Shown here: positions 1 through 7,638 of the stretch, in pieces
Position numbering within the stretch: position 1 is the stretch's first letter
Layout: each line of letters opens with the position of its first letter
Assembly: GCF_000430505.1 (NCBI RefSeq)
Contig: NZ_KE387154.1
Coordinates: forward strand, 244,530-308,529
DNA from: Eisenibacter elegans DSM 3317
GTDB lineage: Bacteria > Bacteroidota > Bacteroidia > Cytophagales > Microscillaceae
Direction: 5' to 3'
Length of the DNA stretch: 64,000 bases
Notes under the pieces: model-generated
Seen by the model: only the letters and a program-made list of their open reading frames with translations
Databases searched by the model: none
What the model was told of the DNA's origin: nothing
Program-made: the position numbers and the translations under genes

Positions 1-925
1 CTCCGGGCAGGTCTGGGTCATTGGGTGGGCAAAGCCGGATGAGTTGGTTATCGGCATCGAGCATGGCCCAACCATCTTCTGTTTGCATAAACTTTACGGC
101 AACTTCTTCCCCCTCAATCACCACTGTCGTGATAATAAAAGAATAGCCATCAAAGTCCTTTTGAGTAGCAAACTTACGTCCATTGGCATCTTTTTGGTAC
201 ACACGCAAGTCAAGATCCATTTCTTGCAAAAAAAGCCACGTATCCATATAAGGCTGATGGTAGCTAGGGTCGATAGCGTGTTCGTAGGTATAGATATGAG
301 TCCATTCTAGCCCCCAGTGTTTATTGAATAGCTCTATCGTACGGCGGTGTCCGTGGCGGCTGGAGCAAGAAGTAATCATTTTACCGCCGATATTGAGGTA
401 CTGTTGTGCTTCTTGGATCAGCGCATCAAGCACTAGACGGCCGTCGGCTCCGGCTTCGTTCCAAGCAGCACTACTGATGCGCTCTTGCTCGTTGTCAAGG
501 TCTGTAAAGAGCCAAGGCTGCACAGGGGGGTTGGAGATGATGAGATCAAAGGTCTTGCCTTCTAAGGCCTGAAAGCGGTCGCTTTGTATGCTTTCTGCAT
601 CTTTGAAGCCATTGAGACGGGCGTTGACCTTAGCAATTTGGACTGCGGGCTGGCAGTAGTCTGTCAAGGTGATTTGTTTGGCTCCCAAAAGCGCGCATGC
701 GATTCCGATAATGCCCGTACCAGTACCCATATCGAGTACAGTTTTGCCGCCGAGGTGGTCTAGGTATTGGTGGGTGTACAAAAAATTGAGCATTTCGGTG
801 GCGCTATAAGGCTGCCAAACGCTAGGGTCTACAAGCATTTCTAACTCTCTACCGACTACGCGGTATTTTTTGAGGTTGAGGTGCTCTCTGAGCAAGTGAT
901 TGGGTGTCTTTTGTTCCGGTTTCAT
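1..925 (-). CDS. SAM-dependent methyltransferase, small-MTase (NPP) type, C-terminus off the window
   Basis: The reading frame starts at the ATG at 925 (MKPEQKTPN) and is still open at base 1, so the C-terminus is missing. About 65 residues in, it shows the Rossmann SAM-binding motif VLDMGTGTGIIGIACA. Further on comes an acidic residue after strand 2 (TLTDY) and then SNPPV, the NPP(Y/V) motif of class I methyltransferases that modify planar amino or amide nitrogens in RNA or protein, such as the PrmB/PrmC and RsmC relatives. The substrate cannot be told from the sequence. The family assignment is firm; the specific role is open. The gene lies downstream of the SPOR lipoprotein gene on the same strand with about 100 bases between them. 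Confidence 0.85.
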   Translation of the reverse strand, partial: MKPEQKTPNHLLREHLNLKKYRVVGRELEMLVDPSVWQPYSATEMLNFLYTHQYLDHLGGKTVLDMGTGTGIIGIACALLGAKQITLTDYCQPAVQIAKVNARLNGFKDAESIQSDRFQALEGKTFDLIISNPPVQPWLFTDLDNEQERISSAAWNEAGADGRLVLDALIQEAQQYLNIGGKMITSCSSRHGHRRTIELFNKHWGLEWTHIYTYEHAIDPSYHQPYMDTWLFLQEMDLDLRVYQKDANGRKFATQKDFDGYSFIITTVVIEGEEVAVKFMQTEDGWAMLDADNQLIRLCPPNDPDLPG

Positions 926-1029
926 GGGGTCTTGTCAGTTGCCTACCTGTACTACTGTTTAATGCTGCAAAAAGTTGCTAAGTACCACTAGTTTTGTTGT
1001 AAGATTGTCCTTCCACCTACAAGATTAGC

Positions 1030-1656
1030 CTATGGCTTGTCAAACTCTTCATATTCTTCATACTCTTCCTCTTCTTCGCTTTTCTTTTTCTCTTCGGTAG
1101 TTTTTTTCTGTTTGTTGGGGTCATTCACCACTACAATCTGTACCTTATCAGGCACTATCATTGCCGTAGGGAACTCTTGTTTGAGGCGATTGTAGTACTT
1201 GATATACTCTGTCTGCTCTAAGAAGTCTCCTACTTTTACGCGATAGTTGGGCGCGCTATAGGTCATATACGCGGACATTTTGGGGAAGATGCGGTATGAG
1301 GAAGCCTTGGCGCGTTCGGCTTCTTCGCGGCTGCGGCCTCGATAGATTTGTATGCGGTAGCCGTCGAAAGTTCCGGTAGAAATAGGGGCTACATAGCGTA
1401 CAGGCTTGGTATCCAATACCTTATGAAGGCGTTGGGTAATACTCAGTTCAAAGCCCGTAGTATCAGCGGGCAGGCTGATGGTGATGGTTTGAGGGTTGCC
1501 TTCAAAGGTTTCGGGGCTATAAGGGTATTGCACCCGGTGTTGGGCAAGATCTTCCCGATAGTCGTTTACTGTTGTTGCCTTGGGCAAGCCCTTGGGAGTA
1601 CAGGCCGCAAGTAGGGCCATCAGGCTCCACAGAGGCCACAAACGCAAATTTTTCAT
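1030..1656 (-). CDS. SPOR-domain lipoprotein
   Basis: I chose the start MKNLRLWPLW at 1656. The longer frame to 1677 would run into the secA terminator hairpin. The N-terminus is a lipoprotein signal ending in LMALLAAC, so the protein should be lipid-anchored at the Cys near residue 19. Residues about 95-175 (GYRIQIYRGRSREEAERAK onward to VPDKVQIVVV) have the layout of a SPOR (sporulation-related repeat) domain, which in other bacteria binds denuded glycan strands of peptidoglycan. The tail is a low-complexity Lys/Glu run (EEEEEYEEYEEF). Inference: an envelope protein that senses or binds cell-wall glycan. Confidence 0.75.
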   Translation of the reverse strand: MKNLRLWPLWSLMALLAACTPKGLPKATTVNDYREDLAQHRVQYPYSPETFEGNPQTITISLPADTTGFELSITQRLHKVLDTKPVRYVAPISTGTFDGYRIQIYRGRSREEAERAKASSYRIFPKMSAYMTYSAPNYRVKVGDFLEQTEYIKYYNRLKQEFPTAMIVPDKVQIVVVNDPNKQKKTTEEKKKSEEEEEYEEYEEFDKP

Positions 1657-1670
1657 AAGCATAGGAAAAA

Positions 1671-1708
1671 GCTCCACACCTTTTGATTGTTGAAAAATGG
1701 TGTGGAGC
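1671..1708 (-). terminator. Rho-independent terminator of secA
   Basis: A perfect 10-base inverted repeat, GCTCCACACC at 1671-1680 and its complement at 1699-1708, encloses an 18-base loop. On the minus strand the hairpin is followed by TTTTTCC. It lies just past the secA stop and before the SPOR gene, which supports both termination of secA and the shorter start for the SPOR gene. Confidence 0.7.
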
Positions 1709-1718
1709 GACTGATGTA

Positions 1719-4700
1719 TTAATCAATGATGACGCAGCGGTTGTTTTTCAAATCCTGCTCAACGGTTTTGTATTTGACATCTTTCTTGATGCTGCCGTCG
1801 GTGTATTGTACAGTTACTTTGTCGTTGCGCCCGATAGTTTTATCAGATTTGATTGGCTCGGCAATGCGCTCTGGCATAGGGGCGGTAGGCAGGGGTGCAC
1901 TAGGGGTATTGCCTCCAAACTCTGGTTTGTTTTCGCGCAGCTTGGGCTGTTGGCGACGTGGAGTAGGGCGAGCCTCGCTCATTTGGTTAGGCTCTACACG
2001 GGGCACATCGGCCTTGAGTAAGAAGCTGACCGTCTGCCGGTTGAGGTTAGACACAAAGCTGCTAAACAACTGGAAGGCCTCAAACTTATAGACCAAGAGC
2101 GGGTCTTTTTGCTCATGAACAGCCATTTGTACCGACTGCTTGAGGTCGTCCATCTCACGGAGGTGTTCTTTCCAGAGTTGGTCTATCAAGGCGAGGGTAA
2201 TATTTTTCTCCATCGACTTGATCAAGTGCTGCCCTTGGGTTTCGCAAGCTTTTTGTAGGTTGGCAGCCACATTGATTTGGCGTTTCCCGTCCGTAAACGG
2301 CACGACAATTTCTTCGACTACCGCTCCCTTTTCTTGGCGAATATCTTCCAAGATTGGCAAAATTTGCTCCGCGATACGGTCATTTTTGGCCTTATAGCTA
2401 CGAAGCGCTCCTTGATAGAGCAGGTCGGTCAGTTGCTCGGCAGATACTTTGGAAAATTGCTCTAGGCTTACGGGCAGTTCTATACCTAGGTTGGTATAAA
2501 CAGCCAGTTTGAAGCTTTCATAAGCATCTTCACCTTGGTAGCCTTGGGCAATATCTTCACTGGTTTGATACAACATATTGAGGATATCGACTTCAAGGCG
2601 CTCGCCGTGGAGGGCGGTATGGCGGCGTTTGTAGACAATCTCGCGCTGGGCGTTCATGACATCATCATACTCCAAAAGACGCTTACGAATACCGAAGTTA
2701 TTTTCTTCTACTTTTTTCTGTGCACGTTCGATAGACTTGGTAATCATCGAATGTTGAATAACTTCTCCTTCTTGGAAGCCCATGCGGTCCATAAACTTGG
2801 CGATACGGTCGGAGCCAAAACGGCGCATGAGATCGTCTTCAAGGCTGACAAAAAACTGCGAGCTACCGGGGTCGCCTTGGCGGCCTGAGCGACCTCGGAG
2901 CTGTCGGTCTACGCGGCGTGATTCGTGGCGCTCGGTACCGATGATGGCCAAGCCTCCGGCAGATTTTGACTCAGGAGTAAGCTTGATGTCTGTACCACGA
3001 CCAGCCATATTGGTAGCGATGGTTACGGTACCGGGCTTACCAGCTTCGGCCACAATTTCGGCTTCTTTTTGGTGAAGCTTGGCGTTGAGGACTTGGTGTT
3101 TGATTTTGCGGATAGTCAGCATACGGCTGAGCAATTCCGAAATCTCGACCGAGGTAGTCCCTACCAATACAGGGCGGCCTTGTTCGGTTAGGCGCACGAC
3201 TTCCTCAGCAACGGCGTTGAATTTCTCGCGGATGGTTTTGAAGACCAAATCTTGCTCGTCTTTGCGGGCAATGGGCACATTGGTCGGGATGACCGTAACA
3301 TCGAGTTTGTAGATTTCCCAAAACTCTGAGGCTTCCGTTTCGGCAGTACCAGTCATACCAGACAGTTTATGATACATTCGGAAGTAGTTTTGGAGCGTAA
3401 TAGTCGCGTAGGTTTGGGTTGCGTCTTCGATTTTGACGTTTTCCTTGGCCTCTAGGGCTTGGTGTAGCCCATCAGAGTAGCGGCGGCCTTCCATCACACG
3501 GCCTGTCTGCTCGTCTACAATTTTGACTTTGCCGTCGACGATGATATAATCCACCTCTCGTTCGAAGAGCGCATAGGCTTTTAGTAGCTGGTTGACGGCG
3601 TGGATACGCTGTGCTTTGATGCTATAGTCATTGATGACCGCTTCTTTTTGGGCGAGCTTTTCTTCTTCGCTCAAGTCTGCCTTTTCTTCGATATTGTTAA
3701 TTTCTACCCCAATATCAGGCAAGATAAAGAAGCTTGGGTCTTCACTATTGCCAGTGATAAACTCGAGTCCTTTTTCGGTAAGGTCTATTTGGTTATTTTT
3801 TTCGTCTATTGTAAAATAGAGCGGTTGGTCTGCCTCGGGCATTTGGCGGGCATTGTCTTGTAGGTAGTAGTTTTCTACCTTCTGCATCATTGTCCGCATG
3901 CCGGGTTCGCTCAAGAACTTAATCAGTGGTTTGTTTTTGGGCAATCCACGGAAGGCGCGGAACAGCGGCAAGCCTGCATCTTTTTCCTTCCCTTCTTTGA
4001 CGAGGCGTTTGGCTTCGCTAAGGAAGTTTTGTACTACTTTTTTCTGCTCTTCAACCACCCGTTGGATACGTGGTTTTAGCTCATAGTACTCGTGTTCGTC
4101 GCCTCTTGGGATAGGGCCGGAGATAATCAGCGGTGTTCGGGCATCATCAATCAATACTGAGTCTACCTCATCAATCATAGCATAGTGATGACGGCGCTGC
4201 ACGATTTGGTCTATCTCCCTGGCCATATTGTCGCGCAGGTAGTCAAAGCCAAATTCGTTATTCGTCCCATAAGTAATATCGGCACGATAGGCTGCTTTTC
4301 GTTCTTCAGAGTTGGGCTCATACTTATCGATACAGTCTACGATCATTCCGTGGAATTCAAAGATAGGAGCCATCCACTCAGAGTCACGTTTGGCCAAGTA
4401 GTCGTTTACCGTAACGATGTGTACCCCTCTGCCTGCGAGGGCGTTGAGGAATGCGGGTAAGGTAGCGACGAGCGTTTTGCCTTCTCCGGTGGCCATTTCG
4501 GCTATTTTACCTTCATGTAATACAACTCCACCGATGATTTGCACATCATAATGAAGCATATCCCAAGTAACGGTATTGCCTGCTGCCTGCCAGCTGTTGT
4601 GCCAGATGGCTGTTTCACCATTGATTTCGACATTGGCCTTCCGAGCAGCTATCTGCCGGTCATGCATATTGGCCTGTACTCGAAGCTGTTTATTTTCTTT

Positions 4701-5072
4701 AAAACGGCGGGCCGTTTCTTTGACAATAGCAAAAGCCTTAGGCAAAATATCTATCAAAACCTCTTCGAGGCGTTCATTACGCTTATCTTCTAAGCTATCT
4801 ATTTGTGCAAAAATAGCTTCCTTAGTACTCAAATCAGTGGATTCGGCTGCTTGAGCTTGTAGGTCGCTAATTTGAGTATCGATACTTTGTAGCTGGTCAG
4901 CAATATGCGCCCGCAAGTCGGCGGAGCGCTGGCGTAGTTCGTCAGGGCTGATAGATTGTAATGTTGCCCACTCCTGGTTTACCTTGGTTACGTAAGGAAG
5001 CAAGCGTTTGAGGTCGCGCTCATATTTAGAACCAAATAGTTTGGTTACGACTTTGGTTACGAGGTTTGACAT
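1719..5072 (-). CDS. secA: Preprotein translocase motor ATPase SecA
   Basis: This is the ATPase that drives secretory proteins through SecYEG at the inner membrane. The 1117 residues show the Walker A loop MATGEGKTLVATLPA near residue 195, the DEAD-box-like Walker B (MIDEVDSVLIDDARTPLI), the helicase motif NMAGRGTDIKL and the late motif LRGRSGRQGDPGSS. It is longer than the E. coli protein (901 residues) because of an insertion after the ISGP segment, about residues 330-500, as is usual in Bacteroidota. The C-terminus is unusual: where many SecA proteins carry a CxC...CH zinc site after GRND, this one reads GRNDKVTVQYTDG and ends NNRCVIID. It therefore lacks the metal-binding tail that contacts SecB and ribosomes elsewhere. 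Confidence 0.98.
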   Translation of the reverse strand: MSNLVTKVVTKLFGSKYERDLKRLLPYVTKVNQEWATLQSISPDELRQRSADLRAHIADQLQSIDTQISDLQAQAAESTDLSTKEAIFAQIDSLEDKRNERLEEVLIDILPKAFAIVKETARRFKENKQLRVQANMHDRQIAARKANVEINGETAIWHNSWQAAGNTVTWDMLHYDVQIIGGVVLHEGKIAEMATGEGKTLVATLPAFLNALAGRGVHIVTVNDYLAKRDSEWMAPIFEFHGMIVDCIDKYEPNSEERKAAYRADITYGTNNEFGFDYLRDNMAREIDQIVQRRHHYAMIDEVDSVLIDDARTPLIISGPIPRGDEHEYYELKPRIQRVVEEQKKVVQNFLSEAKRLVKEGKEKDAGLPLFRAFRGLPKNKPLIKFLSEPGMRTMMQKVENYYLQDNARQMPEADQPLYFTIDEKNNQIDLTEKGLEFITGNSEDPSFFILPDIGVEINNIEEKADLSEEEKLAQKEAVINDYSIKAQRIHAVNQLLKAYALFEREVDYIIVDGKVKIVDEQTGRVMEGRRYSDGLHQALEAKENVKIEDATQTYATITLQNYFRMYHKLSGMTGTAETEASEFWEIYKLDVTVIPTNVPIARKDEQDLVFKTIREKFNAVAEEVVRLTEQGRPVLVGTTSVEISELLSRMLTIRKIKHQVLNAKLHQKEAEIVAEAGKPGTVTIATNMAGRGTDIKLTPESKSAGGLAIIGTERHESRRVDRQLRGRSGRQGDPGSSQFFVSLEDDLMRRFGSDRIAKFMDRMGFQEGEVIQHSMITKSIERAQKKVEENNFGIRKRLLEYDDVMNAQREIVYKRRHTALHGERLEVDILNMLYQTSEDIAQGYQGEDAYESFKLAVYTNLGIELPVSLEQFSKVSAEQLTDLLYQGALRSYKAKNDRIAEQILPILEDIRQEKGAVVEEIVVPFTDGKRQINVAANLQKACETQGQHLIKSMEKNITLALIDQLWKEHLREMDDLKQSVQMAVHEQKDPLLVYKFEAFQLFSSFVSNLNRQTVSFLLKADVPRVEPNQMSEARPTPRRQQPKLRENKPEFGGNTPSAPLPTAPMPERIAEPIKSDKTIGRNDKVTVQYTDGSIKKDVKYKTVEQDLKNNRCVIID

Positions 5073-5111
5073 ATGTTATAATAATGCAGAATGCTTTTGA
5101 ACTATCAAGTG

Positions 5112-5143
5112 CAAAGTTAGTTTTTTTCGTAAAAAGAAGCCAA
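5112..5143 (-). promoter_or_regulatory. Predicted Bacteroidota-type promoter of secA
   Basis: On the minus strand TAACTTTG (5119 to 5112) fits the TAnnTTTG -7 element, with a TTG 21 bases upstream at 5143-5141. It lies 40 bases before the secA start. Pattern match only. Confidence 0.45.
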
Positions 5144-5179
5144 GAACCTTATCATATTCCCACATAAAAACTGCTTGGC

Positions 5180-5210
5180 TTGTAGCTTCTTCGGCAAAAG
5201 TCTAGCTTTG
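5180..5210 (+). promoter_or_regulatory. Predicted promoter of the ABC ATPase gene
   Basis: TTG at 5180-5182 and TAGCTTTG at 5203-5210 are separated by 20 bases, close to the Bacteroidota sigma-A pattern. It is divergent from the secA promoter in the same intergenic space. Confidence 0.45.
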
Positions 5211-5356
5211 TAAGGAACAGAGCGCCTATATACTTTGTCCAAATTCTGACTCGTTTATATAAACCAAGTGTCTTGGCTTGCGTTATAAGGATGTTTATAT
5301 ACTCCGTACTTCACTTTTTTCCTAAAAACTACTGCTTACTTACTGATCCAAGAAAT

Positions 5357-6034
5357 ATGCTCACTGTCAAGAATCTATCCCAGCGTTATGGCCAGTTGGC
5401 CGTGCTCGACCGTATTAGTTTTGAGATTGCCACAGGGGAAGTCTGCGCGATTATAGGCCCTTCGGGCAGCGGCAAAACCACCTTGTTGGGTTTGTGTGCT
5501 GGCTTAGACAGCGCCACCGAGGGGGAAATTTACCTACTCGACCACCCGCTACACCGCCTAGGCGAAGAAGCACGAACTGCTGTCCGCAACCGTCATGTCG
5601 GATTTGTGTTTCAAAACTTTCAGCTGATTCCTACCCTTACGGCGCTCGAAAATGTGATGATTCCGCTGGAGCTAAACCGCAAGCCCAATGCCCGCCGTCA
5701 GGCCGCCGAATGGCTCGACAAAGTAGGCCTAAGCGCCCGCCAACGTCATTATCCTGTACAGCTCTCTGGCGGTGAGCAGCAGCGTGTAGCCTTGGCGAGG
5801 GCTTTTGCCAACCAGCCCCAAATCTTGTTTGCGGATGAACCCACCGGCAACCTAGATACCGAAACCGGGCAAGCTATCGAAGCCTTGCTTTTTGAGCTAA
5901 ACCAAAGCCATCAAACAACACTCATCCTCGTTACACACGACCCCGAGCTCGCCGAAAAAGCCCAACACGTTATTGCGCTCAAAGGCGGCCAAATCGTCTC
6001 ACAATCACATCAGGAGGGTTTTATCGCAAAGTGA
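5357..6034 (+). CDS. ABC transporter ATP-binding protein, LolD/YbbA-type
   Basis: The start [12 protein letters not shown] at 5357 is preferred over the upstream in-frame ATG at 5273, because ABC domains of this class begin exactly here. The 225 residues contain Walker [10 protein letters not shown] (about 34-42), a Q-loop (FVFQNF), the signature [14 protein letters not shown] and Walker [13 protein letters not shown], followed by the switch His in LVTHD. The GNLD ending of Walker B and the short length are typical of the MacB/LolD/FtsE group, which power extraction of lipoproteins or act with FtsX-like permeases. No permease gene is adjacent, so its partner must be encoded elsewhere. Substrate is unknown. 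Confidence 0.88.
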   Translation: MLTVKNLSQRYGQLAVLDRISFEIATGEVCAIIGPSGSGKTTLLGLCAGLDSATEGEIYLLDHPLHRLGEEARTAVRNRHVGFVFQNFQLIPTLTALENVMIPLELNRKPNARRQAAEWLDKVGLSARQRHYPVQLSGGEQQRVALARAFANQPQILFADEPTGNLDTETGQAIEALLFELNQSHQTTLILVTHDPELAEKAQHVIALKGGQIVSQSHQEGFIAK

Positions 6035-6112
6035 GTCGCTTTTTTTCAGTTTTTTGTCAAAATAGAACAATATTTGCGAAACTAAACACTGCAACCAAGC
6101 ATACAGCACTGA

Positions 6113-7528
6113 ATGAACCCTTTACTGAAGATTTTATGGCTGTTGGGGCTAAGCCTTTGGATAAACAACCTGCTATATGCACAAGAAACGCTCAAGAAAG
6201 AGAAAATATACACCCTGAGTGCCGAAGAACAACTCGCATATAACGAAAACTCACTGGGCGTTTATCAAGACGAATTGGGCTACATTGTCGTAACAGCCAA
6301 GCTTACTAGCAACAGAACAAGCCGCACATACCATATACAGGGCAAATCGTATGGTCCTTATGACCGCCCAGTGGTGGATAAACCCGTATTTTCGCGCTGG
6401 GGTTGGGGATTTATTGACTCCAAGGGCGAAGTTTCGGATATTGTCGTCAACGGCGAACGTATCGGCAGACACAAAGAACCACAATACCCCCTAGAGCTTA
6501 AAATGTCACAGGGGGCTTGGGCGTATTTGCTCTACGATATGCTCACGGGCAACTCAATCGTCAAATACAATGGCAAGGAATATGGGCCTTATAAAAGCCT
6601 CAAAAACTGCTATCTCAACCACAAAGGCGATATTTGCGCCATTGCCTACAGCAACAAACCCGGAGAGTATAAGCTCTTCTTTACCCACGACCGTAGCGAG
6701 GTAGGGCCTTTTTTACAAATCCTTGACTTTAAATTTCTAGAAGGAGATGGTAATCGCTGGGTGATGACTGTCAAGAAAACTAACGATGCCTTTACAGTCG
6801 TTACCAATCAAGGCGAAGTAGGGTCTTTTAGCCTCTTGATGCCGGGGTACACCAAGGAAGCTGCAAATATTTTGGCCGAAGGGGTAAACTATGGTATGCC
6901 AGTACGGCACGAAGGACAAATTTATTTTTTGGCCAACGACGAGCTTTATGGTCCCTATGCAGATTACCCCAAGCAAGTCAGCTTTGGGAAGGCCTTCAAC
7001 CGATTCAATTATCTTCTAGGCGAACAAAGTGATTTTTATTTCAAAGGCGAAAAAGGGTTTTCCACCAATGTAGAAAAGTATTTTTTGAGCGAATCACGCC
7101 AGACAGTGGCCATCATCAAACAAGGACAGGGCAAACAAGACTCACTCATTATCAATGACAAAGACCTTATAGGTCTGTTTGAGAATGTGGAATATGTCAA
7201 GTTTGCCCCCAAAAGCGAAGACTGGGTTTTGTTGAGTAACCGTGGCGGTGGGAGCTATGCCCTACACTTTTCGGATGGGCGAAGCCTAGGGCCTTTCAAC
7301 CTAGGGGCTGTCAAACAAGCACCTGATGTATTGGTAGGGAAAGGCTGTAAAAACTGGGCTATCAGCTATACTGACAATAGCGGCAACAACCGCCTTATTA
7401 TCAACAATGAAGAATGGAGCAATTCTTTTTTGGGTAATGTGGTCATCATTGCCGAAGGTGGGCAAGAGTATTTCTCGTGGTTTAGTATCGAAGACCGCAC
7501 TATTTATTTGAACAAGTTGATTCTTTGA
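6113..7528 (+). CDS. Secreted protein with repeated GPY/GPF motifs, function unknown
   Basis: The protein has an N-terminal signal peptide (MNPLLKILWLLGLSLWINNL, cleavage probably after LLYAQ). The rest of its 471 residues is built from blocks of roughly 40-70 residues in which a short strand ends in G-K/D-x-YGPY or a variant. Examples are QGKSYGPYDRP, NGKEYGPYKSL, SEVGPFLQI, NDELYGPYADY, NDKDLIGLFENV and DGRSLGPFNLG. Blocks also contain pairs such as FxxxKGE and WVLLSNRGG. The periodicity suggests a beta-propeller or stacked beta-sheet protein in the periplasm or on the cell surface. I do not recognise a named family with known function. It follows the ABC ATPase on the same strand after 78 bases, but nothing else links them. 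Confidence 0.7.
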   Translation: MNPLLKILWLLGLSLWINNLLYAQETLKKEKIYTLSAEEQLAYNENSLGVYQDELGYIVVTAKLTSNRTSRTYHIQGKSYGPYDRPVVDKPVFSRWGWGFIDSKGEVSDIVVNGERIGRHKEPQYPLELKMSQGAWAYLLYDMLTGNSIVKYNGKEYGPYKSLKNCYLNHKGDICAIAYSNKPGEYKLFFTHDRSEVGPFLQILDFKFLEGDGNRWVMTVKKTNDAFTVVTNQGEVGSFSLLMPGYTKEAANILAEGVNYGMPVRHEGQIYFLANDELYGPYADYPKQVSFGKAFNRFNYLLGEQSDFYFKGEKGFSTNVEKYFLSESRQTVAIIKQGQGKQDSLIINDKDLIGLFENVEYVKFAPKSEDWVLLSNRGGGSYALHFSDGRSLGPFNLGAVKQAPDVLVGKGCKNWAISYTDNSGNNRLIINNEEWSNSFLGNVVIIAEGGQEYFSWFSIEDRTIYLNKLIL

Positions 7529-7638
7529 GATATTCTGAACAGTAACACTTCCTTCAAAAGCTGACAAAAATCATAGGTATCGCGCCTGAAGCAGTGCATT
7601 TTTGCTAACAATTACCACTGCTTTGTCTGCATTTGCTT

